Shown here in pieces: positions 17,495 to 26,764 of a stretch of 64,000 bases of DNA (positions are counted from its first letter, which is position 1; each line of letters opens with the position of its first letter). Origin of the DNA: Bacillota bacterium (GTDB lineage: Bacteria; Bacillota; Clostridia; Christensenellales; SZUA-584); NCBI GenBank assembly GCA_023391105.1, contig JAEWBO010000006.1:62001-126000 (forward strand), written 5' to 3'. The notes under the pieces were generated by a model. It ran no database searches, was not told where the DNA came from, and saw only the letters and a list, made by a program, of their open reading frames with translations. Made by a program: the position numbers and the translations under genes.

Positions 17495-17854
17495 ATGTCA
17501 TTTAGTTTACAACATTTGTCAAGGACAATATAGAGAAAAGCACATGACAATGACCACAAGAGAAGTATCCGTCGGGATGTTTCTTTTCATATAATTGTGT
17601 TGATTTTCTGTCTCCATTGATTGTGAACATTGAGGGCAATTTGGTACAACAAGGCAAGAAACCTATATAGAATGATGATTTTAAATTTATATTAATAGGA
17701 ATTTTAGGTACTCTTGTCGAACATTTAATAAAATGGCTCATAATGCGCAGGTTTGTTAGGCATGCACGACAGGCAAGCAATCGTTCAGTGAGTCTTCGTT
17801 GAATGAGTACCCTATCAAGATATGTATCACCTGTGATCAAATATTGGAGACTAT
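17495..17854. other. Intergenic region without a recognisable gene
   Basis: This 360-base A/T-rich gap separates ade from the surface-protein genes. A minus-strand frame is open across most of it but has no ribosome site, no family resemblance and runs into the start of the next gene, so I do not call it. TTGGAG at 17843-17848 is the ribosome site of the next gene. No terminator with a clear stem was seen. Confidence 0.5.
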
Positions 17855-18838
17855 ATGAAGAAAATCGTCGGAACATGTATTGTTGTTCTTATTATGTTTG
17901 CTTTTATCTCATCGGCGTTGGCCTCGGCGAGCGTGGCTACAGACAAAACTTCTGCGCTACCCGGTGAGACAGTCACGATATTCGGCACGTCAGGCGCTGA
18001 TACGGACATCGTGATAAAGATCACTGACGAAGCAGGCAACATCGTATATTTCAACGCAACAAAAGCGGATTCGAACGGAAAATACTCCACCTCATTCGCC
18101 ATTCTCTCGAATATGGCGGCAGGCAGGCTGACAGTGACGGCAGGCAGCGGAAATGACGTCGCAACGACAATGATCACTGTCAATACACCGCCGGCTTCGA
18201 CGGCGACGCCCAAGCCGTCTGCCAGCGCATCACCATCACCCAGCGCCTCACCATCGCCCGGCGCATCACCATCGCCCGGCGCATCACCATCACCCGGCGC
18301 ATCACCATCACCCGGCGCATCAGCATCACCCGGCGCATCAGCATCACCCGGCGCATCAGCATCACCCGGCGCAAGCGCAGCCACGGACAAGGATGAACCC
18401 GAAGCTGTCGGCACAGACGGCGGTAACACAAAGCTGGTTATAGCGCCCCAGGAGATATTGCAGGATGACGAAACAAGCGCAATCACCATCGTTATCAGAG
18501 TGGACGACCTGCCGGAAGGTACAGTTGCGATTGAGACACCCAGCGGAAAAATGCTATACCTATCCGATGCGAAGAACGGCGTGCTGAAGATTAAGGTCAC
18601 AAAGGATGATATCAACACGGACGGCGATATCGAGATCACCCTGCTCAATGGTGATATGATGCCGCTTGCCGAAGCGCGCATCCGCGTACTCGACGAAAAC
18701 GGAGAACCCTCAAAGACCGGGGAGAGCCGCGTGGGCGGATGGATGGTGGCCATATGGATCGCCATCGGGCTGATCATACTGGCAGCAGTCCTATGGATAC
18801 TGATCCGCCGGAGAAACAAGCAGGAACAAGACGATTAA
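17855..18838 (+). CDS. Membrane-anchored extracellular protein with Ser-Pro-Gly-Ala repeat stalk
   Basis: A 327-residue surface protein of unknown function. A signal peptide (about 1-22) is followed by an Ig-like beta domain (about 25-112). A low-complexity stalk (126-173) is made of eight 6-residue units SPSPGA/SASPGA. A second beta domain (about 190-285) contains DDLPEGTVAIETPSG. A transmembrane helix (about 290-318) and a basic tail RRRNK follow, so the N-terminal part faces outside. There is no LPxTG motif; anchoring is by the helix. The beta domain plus helix closely resembles the C terminus of the 1602-residue protein at 37870-42678. TTGGAG precedes the ATG. It is upstream of and co-oriented with the propeller protein gene (83-base gap). 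Confidence 0.8.
   Translation: MKKIVGTCIVVLIMFAFISSALASASVATDKTSALPGETVTIFGTSGADTDIVIKITDEAGNIVYFNATKADSNGKYSTSFAILSNMAAGRLTVTAGSGNDVATTMITVNTPPASTATPKPSASASPSPSASPSPGASPSPGASPSPGASPSPGASASPGASASPGASASPGASAATDKDEPEAVGTDGGNTKLVIAPQEILQDDETSAITIVIRVDDLPEGTVAIETPSGKMLYLSDAKNGVLKIKVTKDDINTDGDIEITLLNGDMMPLAEARIRVLDENGEPSKTGESRVGGWMVAIWIAIGLIILAAVLWILIRRRNKQEQDD
18230..18373 (+). repeat. Eight tandem 18-bp coding repeats (SPSPGA/SASPGA stalk)
   Basis: The unit TCACCATCACCCGGCGCA or its TCAGCATCA variant repeats eight times in frame (units start every 18 bases from 18230). It encodes a flexible Ser/Pro/Ala stalk. Such short exact repeats can change in number by slippage without breaking the frame. 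Confidence 0.9.
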
Positions 18839-18921
18839 GGCTTTGTTTTGATAAAGCAAGCGACGCTGCAGCAACCCGCTAAAGCGCATGACAACAAAAG
18901 AAGACTTCAGGAAGGAAAATC

Positions 18922-21225
18922 ATGAAAAGAAAAGTCACCGCAATGATAACCGCAGTAATCATGACGATTATAGCCGCGATGCTGCCGGGCGGCGCAATGC
19001 AGACCGCCAAGGCGGCTGGAACCCAAAACTGGGCGGTGGTCGGCACGGCCCACTTTTCTACGAGTGGAACATGGCATGAAACGTATACATCCTTGGCGTT
19101 TGATGACGCGGATACGCCGTATGTGGCATATCAGGACAGCGGCAACAGCAAAAAAGCCACAGTGATGAAGTTTAACGGAAGGAGTTGGGAGACGGTCGGT
19201 ATACCCGGGTTTTCGGCAGGTACTGCAGATTGTATATCGCTGGCGATCCATGGCAATACGCCATATGTGGCTTATGTGGATGGCGGCAATGGCAGAAAAG
19301 CCACCGTAATGAAGTATAACGGAAGCAGTTGGGAGACGGTCGGCACGCCCGGCTTTTCTGCAGGCCAGGCATGGCATACCCCCTTGGCGTTTGATGACGC
19401 CGGGACGCCGTATGTGGCATATGCCGATTTAGCCAATGACGACAAGTTAACGGTGATGAAGTTTAACGGAAGCAGTTGGGAGACGGTCGGCACGCCCGGT
19501 TTTTCGACACAAGTTACTGATCCTCCGATATCACTGGTGTTCAGTGGCAATACGCCGTATGTGGCTTACGGGGATCGCGACCGCAACGGGTTCGCCACGG
19601 TAATGAAGTTTAACGGAAGCAGTTGGGAGACGGTCGGTACGCCCGGGTTTTCGGGAAACGTTGTGAGTTTTGGTATGTCGATGGCGATCGATGGCAATAC
19701 ACCGTATGTGGCTTACCCGGATTTCACCTATGACGAAAAACTCACGGTGATGAGGTATAAGAGTGGCAAGTGGGAAACGGTCGGCATGGCTGGCTTTTCG
19801 GAACGCAAAGCAGGTTGTGTCTCACTGAAGATAAATGGGAATACGCCATATGTGGCATATAACGATAACGGAAAAGTCACGGTGATGCAGTATAACGGAA
19901 GAAATTGGGAGACGGTCGGTACGCGCGGGTTTTCTGTGGGGGGCCAAGCATGGGAGACATCCCTGGCGTTTGATGATTCGGGTACGCCGTTCGTGGCATA
20001 TGCCGATACAAACTATGAGAGTAAGACAACGGTGATGAGACTGAACAATGCACCGACGGATCTGTTTTTGAGCAACGATAGCTTATCGGAAGAGCAGGCC
20101 GTCGGGACCGTGGTGGGAAATCTTACCCGGTCAGATTCGGACCGGTATGAAAGTTGTACTTACAGCCTTGTATCCGGCCCGGGAGATGACGACAACGATT
20201 CGTTCAGCATCGCGGGCGATCAAATAAAAACTACAGCGGTATTGGATTATGAAACCAAGAGCATCTATCGTATCCGTATGCGCGTCACCGACACCGGCGG
20301 ACTGTATTATGACCGTCGGTTCACCATAGTCATACAAAACGTACAGGGCGACAGCAACGATAACGCGATCGTGGTGGACATGGGGCCGATCATCCCGAAG
20401 GGAGCGGTGGGAAGCGCATACAGCTTTACGCCCACCGTCACCAAAGGTTCATCGCCATATACGTGGACAGCGACGGGCCTGCCGACGGGCTTAAGCATCA
20501 ACAGCGCAACGGGCGAGATCAGCGGTGTTCCTACGGCTACGGGTACCAGCGCGGTATCGGCAACCGTGACCGACAGCCGGGGCGCGGTGCTCACGGTCGG
20601 TTTTGATATCACCATCGGCTACGCCAGCCTTTCCATCGACACGCCCGGTATCTTAGCCGCGATTATCGGCGAAAGCTATACGTGCAGCCTTAGCGCGAGC
20701 GGCGGCGACAGCAGCAACAGCTGGTACGCCAGCGGCCTGCCCAAGGGGCTTAGCATATCGCGGGAAAACGGCATCATATCCGGCACGCCCGGCGTAACGG
20801 GTACATTCTCTGTGGAGGTGCGGGTTTACGACGGCGAAGGCCGCAAAGCCACCAAGACGTATTCGCTGGTGGTCAGCCCGCCTTCGGCAACAGGCAAGTA
20901 CAAGATCGTACCGGACACCGACAGCGCGTATACGGTGAGCACTGCGGACGGATTTACGACGCTTACGATCAAGAGTGGCGTAACAGGTTTTAGGTATTTA
21001 AACGTTGCGCTACAGCCGGTGATAACCCATGAAGGCGAAGAGACGGTGGTTTTTGTACAGCAGCGCAACGGGGGACAAATCGGGTACAGCTTTGTCAATG
21101 CAGACTATGACGCGGCTTCCAACGCTGGCGTTGGTTTTAACGTATCGCCCGGCGATATCATCCGGGTATACGTAGTGGATGCGCTCAGCAATTCGTCCGG
21201 AACCAACCCGGTGCTGCTTCAGTAA
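18922..21225 (+). CDS. Secreted protein with seven-repeat propeller, cadherin-like and two putative Ig domains
   Basis: A 767-residue exported protein of unknown function. A signal peptide (about 1-32, ending AKAAG) precedes seven tandem repeats of about 48 residues (about 35-375). Each contains SWETVGTPGFS, a SLAFDDAGTPYVAYAD-like strand pair and TVMKFNG. Seven such units suggest a closed seven-bladed beta-propeller. A cadherin-like segment (about 376-490, starting APTDLFLSNDSLSEE) follows. Two He_PIG putative Ig domains come next (about 493-655; GLPTGLSINSATGEISGVPT and GLPKGLSISRENGIISGTP), then a C-terminal beta region ending in VLLQ. There is no membrane helix, LPxTG or other anchor, so it is probably released or held by another protein. 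GGAAGGAAAA precedes the ATG. Terminator at 21345-21380. Confidence 0.82.
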   Translation: MKRKVTAMITAVIMTIIAAMLPGGAMQTAKAAGTQNWAVVGTAHFSTSGTWHETYTSLAFDDADTPYVAYQDSGNSKKATVMKFNGRSWETVGIPGFSAGTADCISLAIHGNTPYVAYVDGGNGRKATVMKYNGSSWETVGTPGFSAGQAWHTPLAFDDAGTPYVAYADLANDDKLTVMKFNGSSWETVGTPGFSTQVTDPPISLVFSGNTPYVAYGDRDRNGFATVMKFNGSSWETVGTPGFSGNVVSFGMSMAIDGNTPYVAYPDFTYDEKLTVMRYKSGKWETVGMAGFSERKAGCVSLKINGNTPYVAYNDNGKVTVMQYNGRNWETVGTRGFSVGGQAWETSLAFDDSGTPFVAYADTNYESKTTVMRLNNAPTDLFLSNDSLSEEQAVGTVVGNLTRSDSDRYESCTYSLVSGPGDDDNDSFSIAGDQIKTTAVLDYETKSIYRIRMRVTDTGGLYYDRRFTIVIQNVQGDSNDNAIVVDMGPIIPKGAVGSAYSFTPTVTKGSSPYTWTATGLPTGLSINSATGEISGVPTATGTSAVSATVTDSRGAVLTVGFDITIGYASLSIDTPGILAAIIGESYTCSLSASGGDSSNSWYASGLPKGLSISRENGIISGTPGVTGTFSVEVRVYDGEGRKATKTYSLVVSPPSATGKYKIVPDTDSAYTVSTADGFTTLTIKSGVTGFRYLNVALQPVITHEGEETVVFVQQRNGGQIGYSFVNADYDAASNAGVGFNVSPGDIIRVYVVDALSNSSGTNPVLLQ

Positions 21226-21344
21226 GCATCACCGGATTATCGATCTTTATTTAATTGGCTTTACAGTTATATGGATCGCCATGAAGTATCCACCCCAATC
21301 CATCGATCCCGCGTATCCGTTTTTTATATCGTCAAGAGACGCTC

Positions 21345-21380
21345 AAACAGCCTCGAAAGGTAGGCTGTTTTTATTTTTTT
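21345..21380 (+). terminator. Intrinsic terminator after the propeller protein gene
   Basis: AAACAGCCT (21345-21353) pairs with AGGCTGTTT (21362-21370) around an 8-base loop, followed by TTATTTTTTT. It lies in the 317-base gap between convergent genes; nothing else is recognisable in that gap. Confidence 0.9.
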
Positions 21381-21542
21381 GCAGTATAAAACTTGATACT
21401 TTTTGGAGGCATTATAAAACAATACGTCAAATATCGTTTCCATGGATATTGATTAAATGCTTAATTCGTATTCTTTTTCGATCTTTATGATTCGTCTCGT
21501 GTTCTCCATCTGCTATAAATTCCTCCCAACTTCATATCCATC

Positions 21543-22997
21543 CTAACTCCTCTTTCTGCGCCAAATAGCCGGTGATATGAGCAGCAGCATTGGGTAAACC
21601 TCAAGACGCCCGATCAACATATCGAGAGTCAACACGATCTTGTTGAAATCAGAGAAGCCTGAAAAGTTGCCGACCGGCGAAACCATTCCGAAACCCGGAC
21701 CGATATTATTAATGCAAGCCGCGACAGCTGAAACAGACGTTTCCATGTCGAATCCATCCAGTGCAACGAGTAGCATCGAGACAACTGTGATGCCAAAATA
21801 CACAACCATAAAAGTCCCTGTACCATTAATGACGTCTTCCGGTAAAGATATTTTATCCAGCTTAATCAGTTTAACGGCCTGAGGATGCAATATCCTTAAG
21901 GATTCCCTCTTTAAGGATTTAAACATGATGATAAATCGGGACACCTTGATACCACCGCCCGTGGAGCCTGCAGAAGCACCGATAAACATCAATAGAAGCA
22001 ACGCATACCGGCTCAAGGTTGGCCACTGAGAAAAGTCAGCGGTTGCATACCCCGTCGTTGTCATCACCGAGGAGACAGAAAAAGAAGAATATCGAAGACT
22101 TTCAGCAAAATTATCATAAACCGTGCCAGTTAAATTGATGGCGATGGCCAACATAGAAATCAACATAATAGCCAGATATACGCGCGTTTCTTCATGCGTG
22201 AAAAACCGTTTGAATTTCCTAATCAACAAAAGAAAATAAGCGCTGAAGTTAATGCCGAACAGTGCCATAAATACAGTGATGACCACTTCAATATAGACGC
22301 TGTTGTATGCGCCGATCGATGCATTTTTAATAGAAAAGCCGCCTGTACCAGCCGTACCGAAAGCATGGACGACACTGTCATATAAGGGCATTCCACCGAA
22401 CAATAAGAATGCAATTTCAATCAGCGTCAAGCCGATATACACCGTGTAGAGTATCTTAGCTGTCTGGCGCGCCTTGGGCACCAGCTTTTCTGTTGTCGGC
22501 CCCGGGCTTTCCGCCCGCATCATGTGCAAAGGATCTGCGCCTGACATGGGCAGTATCGACATAATGAACACCAAAAACCCCATACCGCCGACCCAATGGG
22601 TGAAGCTGCGCCAGAACAGCAGACCTTTCTCCATCACCTCTACATCGGTCAATATGCTGGCTCCTGTCGTCGTAAAGCCTGAAACAATCTCAAAAAGGCT
22701 GTCAATAAACGAGGGAATGGAACCGCTGATGTAAAACGGCAGCGCTCCGAAGAGTGAAATGATAATCCACGACGACGACACGGCGATGAGTCCTTCCTTT
22801 GCATAGAAAGAACGGTTAACCGGCTTTTTATACGCCAGCGCCAAACTGATCCCCACCATACCGACAATGATGACGGCAAATATAAGCGCTGTCCGGATCT
22901 CACCATAAATCAGCGAGACAACAAGAGACAACGCCATAAAAGCCGCTTCAAACCGCAATACCAGCGCGAATAAATATTTGATAACGCCAAAATTCAT
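21543..22997 (-). CDS. trkH: Trk/Ktr-type potassium uptake channel subunit
   Basis: Membrane subunit of a Trk/Ktr potassium importer, 484 residues, built of four M1-P-M2 repeats. All four selectivity-filter loops are visible: TTTGAS (about residue 110), GTAGTGGFS (about 218), TTTGYA (about 318) and NNIGPGFG (about 431). The length matches TrkH (about 483) rather than the shorter KtrB. It starts 11 bases after trkA, with AAGGGGC as ribosome site, and forms a two-gene operon with it. Gating is expected through the regulatory subunit at 23009-24367, which binds nucleotides. I see no reason to suspect damage. Confidence 0.94.
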   Translation of the reverse strand: MNFGVIKYLFALVLRFEAAFMALSLVVSLIYGEIRTALIFAVIIVGMVGISLALAYKKPVNRSFYAKEGLIAVSSSWIIISLFGALPFYISGSIPSFIDSLFEIVSGFTTTGASILTDVEVMEKGLLFWRSFTHWVGGMGFLVFIMSILPMSGADPLHMMRAESPGPTTEKLVPKARQTAKILYTVYIGLTLIEIAFLLFGGMPLYDSVVHAFGTAGTGGFSIKNASIGAYNSVYIEVVITVFMALFGINFSAYFLLLIRKFKRFFTHEETRVYLAIMLISMLAIAINLTGTVYDNFAESLRYSSFSVSSVMTTTGYATADFSQWPTLSRYALLLLMFIGASAGSTGGGIKVSRFIIMFKSLKRESLRILHPQAVKLIKLDKISLPEDVINGTGTFMVVYFGITVVSMLLVALDGFDMETSVSAVAACINNIGPGFGMVSPVGNFSGFSDFNKIVLTLDMLIGRLEVYPMLLLISPAIWRRKRS

Positions 22998-23008
22998 GCA
23001 TGTGCCCC

Positions 23009-24367
23009 TTAACTCGCGAAGATCTGATTCAGATCATCGAGCAGTTTCATTGTTGTGACAACGATAACCGTGTCACCCTCCATGATGCAATTCTTACCTT
23101 TGGGAATGATTACGTTCTCGCCACGGACTATGGTGGTAATTAGCAGATTCTTTTTAATCGGCAAATCATTAATGGGGATATTGAGATAGTGCGTCCCCGA
23201 TGTGGCCACAAACTCGATCATTTCGGCCTGCTGCCCGATAATTCTGTACAGCGTTTTGATGCTGCCGCCACCCATGCTTTCCATGCTGCGCACATACCGC
23301 ACAATTTCGTTGGCTGCGATATACTTCGGGCTAATCACCCGGTCAATACCGGCTTTCTTTATCACGTTGGTGTATTCAATGCGGTTAATCTTGGTGATCA
23401 CCTTAGACACACCCTTGTAGGCGGCATACATCGACATGATTAGGTTTTCCTCGTCCATGTCAGTCAGCGCGATAAACGCATCCGTATAAGTGATTCCTTC
23501 GGCATCCAACAGTTCTTTGTCAGTACCGTCACCGTAGATGATCAATGCCTCCGGTAGTGTCTCGCACAGATATTCGCATTTGAACTCTTTTTTTTCGATG
23601 ATCTTGACCTGTATACCGCTGTCTATCAGCATGCGACTTAAGTAAAATGCGATCAAGCCTCCACCCACGATCATGACCGACTTGATTTTCTTTTCGCTCT
23701 GGCCCAGCGAGTGTAAAAAATCGTTGATGCTTTTATGACTTCCCGCAATGTGAATGGTGTCTCCAGCCGCGATGACAAAATCGCCTTTGGGAATATGAAT
23801 ATCAGATCCTCTGTTGACGGCACAAATGATGATTCGAGACGTATATCTTTCTTTAAGCGTCGATATGGCCTTGCCTACCAATGGATTGCCGGCTTCTATA
23901 CGATACTCTATTAGAGAAACTTTTCCATCTGCAAATGTGCCGATATTGATTGCGGAGGGAAAGCTGACCAACCGGGAAATTTCTATGGCCGTTGCAAGCT
24001 CAGGATTGACGACCATGCTCAGCCCCATCTCCTGCTTCATCATCTTTAACTGCTCGTTGTATTCGGGGTTTCTGATTCGTGCAATTGTATGTTTAGCACC
24101 TAGCTTTTTAGCGATCAAACAGCAGATCATGTTTACTTCATCCGTAGAAGTTGCAGCAATCAAAAGATCCGCATCACTGATACCAGCACTTTTTTGCACG
24201 GCATAACTGGCACCGTTGCCCTTTATTGCAATCACATCGAGGGAATCAATGGATTTCTTTAGGACGTGCTTTTGGTTGTCTATTATGGTGATATCATGTC
24301 CTTCTTTTGATAGGTTCTCCGAGAGCGTATAACCCACTTTACCATCACCCACGATAATAATTTTCAT
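23009..24367 (-). CDS. trkA: Trk potassium uptake regulatory subunit, double RCK protein
   Basis: Cytoplasmic gating subunit of the Trk channel, 452 residues, with two tandem TrkA_N/TrkA_C units. The first Rossmann motif is IIIVGDGKVGYTLSENL (residues 3-19, GxGxxG form). The second is VMIVGGGLIAFYLSRML (about 233-249). TrkA_C domains follow each (about 135-215 and about 365-450). Binding of NAD(H)/ATP-type nucleotides and control of TrkH opening is known for the family. The ATG at 24367 has GGAGGTT about 11 bases upstream, a rather wide spacing. A near-consensus promoter lies at 24411-24439. No cyclic-di-AMP riboswitch is apparent in the short leader. Confidence 0.94.
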   Translation of the reverse strand: MKIIIVGDGKVGYTLSENLSKEGHDITIIDNQKHVLKKSIDSLDVIAIKGNGASYAVQKSAGISDADLLIAATSTDEVNMICCLIAKKLGAKHTIARIRNPEYNEQLKMMKQEMGLSMVVNPELATAIEISRLVSFPSAINIGTFADGKVSLIEYRIEAGNPLVGKAISTLKERYTSRIIICAVNRGSDIHIPKGDFVIAAGDTIHIAGSHKSINDFLHSLGQSEKKIKSVMIVGGGLIAFYLSRMLIDSGIQVKIIEKKEFKCEYLCETLPEALIIYGDGTDKELLDAEGITYTDAFIALTDMDEENLIMSMYAAYKGVSKVITKINRIEYTNVIKKAGIDRVISPKYIAANEIVRYVRSMESMGGGSIKTLYRIIGQQAEMIEFVATSGTHYLNIPINDLPIKKNLLITTIVRGENVIIPKGKNCIMEGDTVIVVTTMKLLDDLNQIFAS

Positions 24368-24803
24368 CCGAAATTGTAACCTCCGGTGTTTTGAAGACTA
24401 AAATAATCTCATTATATAATGCTGTCAAAAAATAATCAAACAAGTTTACTTTTGATAAATTATCCCAGGTAGATGACGTTTTATGCAAATATCTCTCGCG
24501 GAATAGAGAGAAAGCATATATGTGCGCTTGTATTATAAAGCAACGTCGTGCTACGGTATCAAAAACGCACTTCTTACGGCCTGCAATGAGTTTTTATGAG
24601 TTAGATAACTTTATTAACCAGCGTTTAATATTTAAAAGGCAAGCCAAGCTACGTTCTTTGTTGCGCTTACGTTGTAAATTCGCCATAATAAAAAGCCCGA
24701 AACGCTTTGTTAAGGCTTTCAAGGCTTTCCTCATGGAGCCGCTAATCGGCGGCAATATCATATGCGCCGTATCGCAAACCCTCCTGTAGACAAGGTATGC
24801 TTA
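24368..24803. other. Intergenic region between trkA and the DUF3089 lipoprotein gene
   Basis: A 436-base gap. The trkA promoter is at 24411-24439. A small hairpin (CTCTCGCGGAATAGAGAG) lies near 24494-24511. A plus-strand frame at 24520-24789 has no ribosome site or recognisable family. Nothing else can be supported. Confidence 0.4.
24411..24439 (-). promoter_or_regulatory. Promoter of trkA-trkH
   Basis: On the minus strand, TTGATT (24439-24434), a 17-base spacer and TATAAT (24416-24411) give a leader of roughly 37 bases. An overlapping alternative, TTGACA (24427-24422) with TATTTT 17 bases on, is also present. Confidence 0.6.
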
Positions 24804-25853
24804 TCAGCCGGAACAAAACGCCGCAATGCGGTCACTGACGTTTTGGCGGATGGAATCAGTGAAGAACAACACGTCGCAAGAATGGAACCGGCTTAAAACA
24901 TCGCTTCGAGCCGGAAATTGCCGCTCGTCTACTGTGGAAACGACAAGAATACCGCGCTCCTTATCCACCGCTGCGTCGGCACTCCCGCTGACAGGTGAAA
25001 TCCCGTCCTGGCCGGGGAGCATTCCGGCAAACGGGGTTGCGGGGGCTGGCGTTTCATCGGTGCTCCATGTGAGCGGGTTGATGACGTATGCGCCATCTTT
25101 CCATGTCCCAAAGTTTTTATACGCTTCCGACGCAACTTCGCTGGGCGCGGTGGTGTTCCACGAAATGATCACACCGGTATCCTCGCCACTTTCGCAAAAT
25201 TTTAGGTTCGGATTCCTGTCGATATGGTTTTGTGTGACAGAACTTCCTATCGCGTATGTGGCGATGTGGTTTTTATTGTGCTCGGCATATTTTTCGTTGC
25301 CCAAGAATGTTGTGGCAAGCTCCAAGACAAGCTGCGCCCCCTGTGAACGTCCATACAGGATAAACGGGCGTTCACCCTTGTTCACATTCGTCAGAAAATG
25401 GTCGAAAGCAGCGAAGACATCGTCACGCGGCGTCGCGCAGGTGTGGGATTCAAGCGCGTCGCTTGTCAGGCTGCTTAATTCCACACCGTTTAATTGGCGG
25501 TAAAAGGGCGCGTAGATGTTGGCGGTGTCGGCGATCACGCCGTCCACCTCGAGCATCCATACTTCGGCCATCTTACGCATCATCTCGCTGTCAAGCCGAA
25601 CATAGGGCCGGTCAGCCTCATCCATGCTCTGCGCGATGGTTGGGTAAACGGCGAAAACGTCGACATCCCTGCTGCCATCCCCACCAAAACTCAACCAATT
25701 CTTCATATCTGAATAGTCTGTGTCGCTCAATGACAGAGCTTCACCGGCGCTTGGTTGCATCGCCGGCTTTTTCTCGCCGCAAGCGGTCAGGATGAATATA
25801 AGCATCGCCGTCAGCACCGCCGCGAGAAGCCTTGTGAACATTGGTTTATCCAT
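24804..25853 (-). CDS. DUF3089-type alpha/beta-hydrolase-like lipoprotein
   Basis: A 349-residue exported lipoprotein with lipobox LTAC (Cys about residue 25). The mature part resembles the DUF3089 family. It opens with DVDVFAVYPTIA, has an IYAPFYRQL segment, and has a nucleophile-elbow motif YGRSQGAQL (Ser about residue 170) of the alpha/beta-hydrolase fold. A hydrolase acting on an extracellular ester or similar bond is plausible, but no substrate is known. GGAGG lies 7 bases before the ATG at 25853. It is divergently transcribed from the LytTR two-component pair, from which it is separated by 179 bases, so it may be a target of that system. This is inference from position. Confidence 0.7.
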   Translation of the reverse strand: MDKPMFTRLLAAVLTAMLIFILTACGEKKPAMQPSAGEALSLSDTDYSDMKNWLSFGGDGSRDVDVFAVYPTIAQSMDEADRPYVRLDSEMMRKMAEVWMLEVDGVIADTANIYAPFYRQLNGVELSSLTSDALESHTCATPRDDVFAAFDHFLTNVNKGERPFILYGRSQGAQLVLELATTFLGNEKYAEHNKNHIATYAIGSSVTQNHIDRNPNLKFCESGEDTGVIISWNTTAPSEVASEAYKNFGTWKDGAYVINPLTWSTDETPAPATPFAGMLPGQDGISPVSGSADAAVDKERGILVVSTVDERQFPARSDVLSRFHSCDVLFFTDSIRQNVSDRIAAFCSG

Positions 25854-25948
25854 ATACTTTCCTCCATAAACTGGCCCTAAAAATGGTCTCCATGTGGTTT
25901 AAGCTATCAGAAATTCTCTTTCAAAAACCGCCTGCTGCATGAAACATA

Positions 25949-25998
25949 GTTTTTTTAATACGAAACACGTTTCGGGAATATGTCGTTCGTGGTATATT
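25949..25998 (+). promoter_or_regulatory. Candidate promoter and LytTR-like sites ahead of the regulator gene
   Basis: TATATT (25993-25998) has only TTTCGG 17 bases upstream as a -35, as expected for an activated promoter. Two GTT-centred motifs (ACATAGTTT at 25944-25952 and ACACGTTTC at 25965-25973) lie about 20 bases apart, close to the spacing of LytTR direct repeats. CGAAAC/GTTTCG also forms an inverted repeat at 25961-25974. Weak evidence. Confidence 0.3.
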
Positions 25999-26032
25999 AA
26001 TCTACGCGATTTATATGGATGAGGGAGAGTCT

Positions 26033-26764
26033 ATGGTACAGCTTGCCATCTGTGACGATAATATCGACGAGCTATCCAACATGGCGCAGCTCATAAATGC
26101 ATACAGAATTTCTAGAAATTTCAACTGCAAATACACTGTCTTTTCAAACGGCGTCGATTTGGTTTCGGCCTTAGAGAAAGGAAAGCGGTTTGATATATAC
26201 TATTTGGATATCATTATGCCAAGCTTTACGGGCATTGACGCGGCAAAGGAAATTCGTCATTTTGACAAGACTGCACCGATTATATTTTTCTCATCATCGC
26301 CGGAATTTGCCTTGGAAAGCTACTCGGTAAAAGCCATTAACTATGTGCTAAAGCCTGTATCAAAAGAAAAACTGTTCTTCACCTTTGACGAAGTTCTGGA
26401 TCGGACAAAAGCGGAAAAAGATGAAGCAATTATCGTGAAGAGCAATAATGGCATTCAGCGTATCTTGATCTCCAATTTGGTTTTTGCTGAGGTCATCGGC
26501 AGATATGTGTTGTACCATCTTCGCTCCGGCAAGGTTATCGAATGCACGGATTCCTTCTCTGCCGTCTGCGACAATCTTCTGAAGTACGGTCAGTTTATCA
26601 AGCCCCACCGCGCTTTCATTGTTAATATGCAATATGTGGATACTATACAGAATAATCGGGTGAGATTACAGACACTCTCGTCCGTTCCCATTGCGCAGGG
26701 CAAGGTGCGGGAGATTAAGCAGCAGTATTTGGATTATCAAATGGAGGGGGAAATAAGCATATGA
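26033..26764 (+). CDS. LytTR-family response regulator (AgrA/LytR type)
   Basis: A 243-residue cytoplasmic regulator. The receiver domain (1-120) has the acidic pair in AICDDN and phospho-acceptor D59 (IYYLDIIMP), with the conserved Lys in YVLKPV. The LytTR DNA-binding domain spans about 135-240 (FAEVIGRYVLYHLRSG, FIKPHRAFIVNMQYV). I chose ATG at 26033 because GAGGGAGAG lies directly upstream; an in-frame ATG at 26015 would put that site inside the gene. Its last codons overlap the kinase start (ATGA), so the two are coupled. No agrB or agrD peptide gene is nearby, so the signal is not obviously a cyclic peptide. Confidence 0.92.
   Translation: MVQLAICDDNIDELSNMAQLINAYRISRNFNCKYTVFSNGVDLVSALEKGKRFDIYYLDIIMPSFTGIDAAKEIRHFDKTAPIIFFSSSPEFALESYSVKAINYVLKPVSKEKLFFTFDEVLDRTKAEKDEAIIVKSNNGIQRILISNLVFAEVIGRYVLYHLRSGKVIECTDSFSAVCDNLLKYGQFIKPHRAFIVNMQYVDTIQNNRVRLQTLSSVPIAQGKVREIKQQYLDYQMEGEISI

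Noticed and set aside
17502..17876. Minus-strand open frame of 124 codons after adenine deaminase
   Set aside because: It overlaps the start of the next gene, has no ribosome site and resembles nothing I know. An early impression of a transposase zinc ribbon did not hold, as the Cys pair is at the wrong end.
18180..18431. Minus-strand frame with Arg-Arg-Val-Met repeats
   Set aside because: It is the mirror of the 18-bp Ser/Pro/Gly/Ala repeats in the real plus-strand gene.
24368..24520. Cyclic-di-AMP (ydaO-type) riboswitch ahead of trkA
   Set aside because: The leader from the best promoter is only about 37 bases, and no conserved riboswitch blocks are visible upstream.
24520..24789. Plus-strand open frame of 89 codons between trkA and the lipoprotein gene
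   Set aside because: No ribosome site, no family, basic composition typical of a chance frame.
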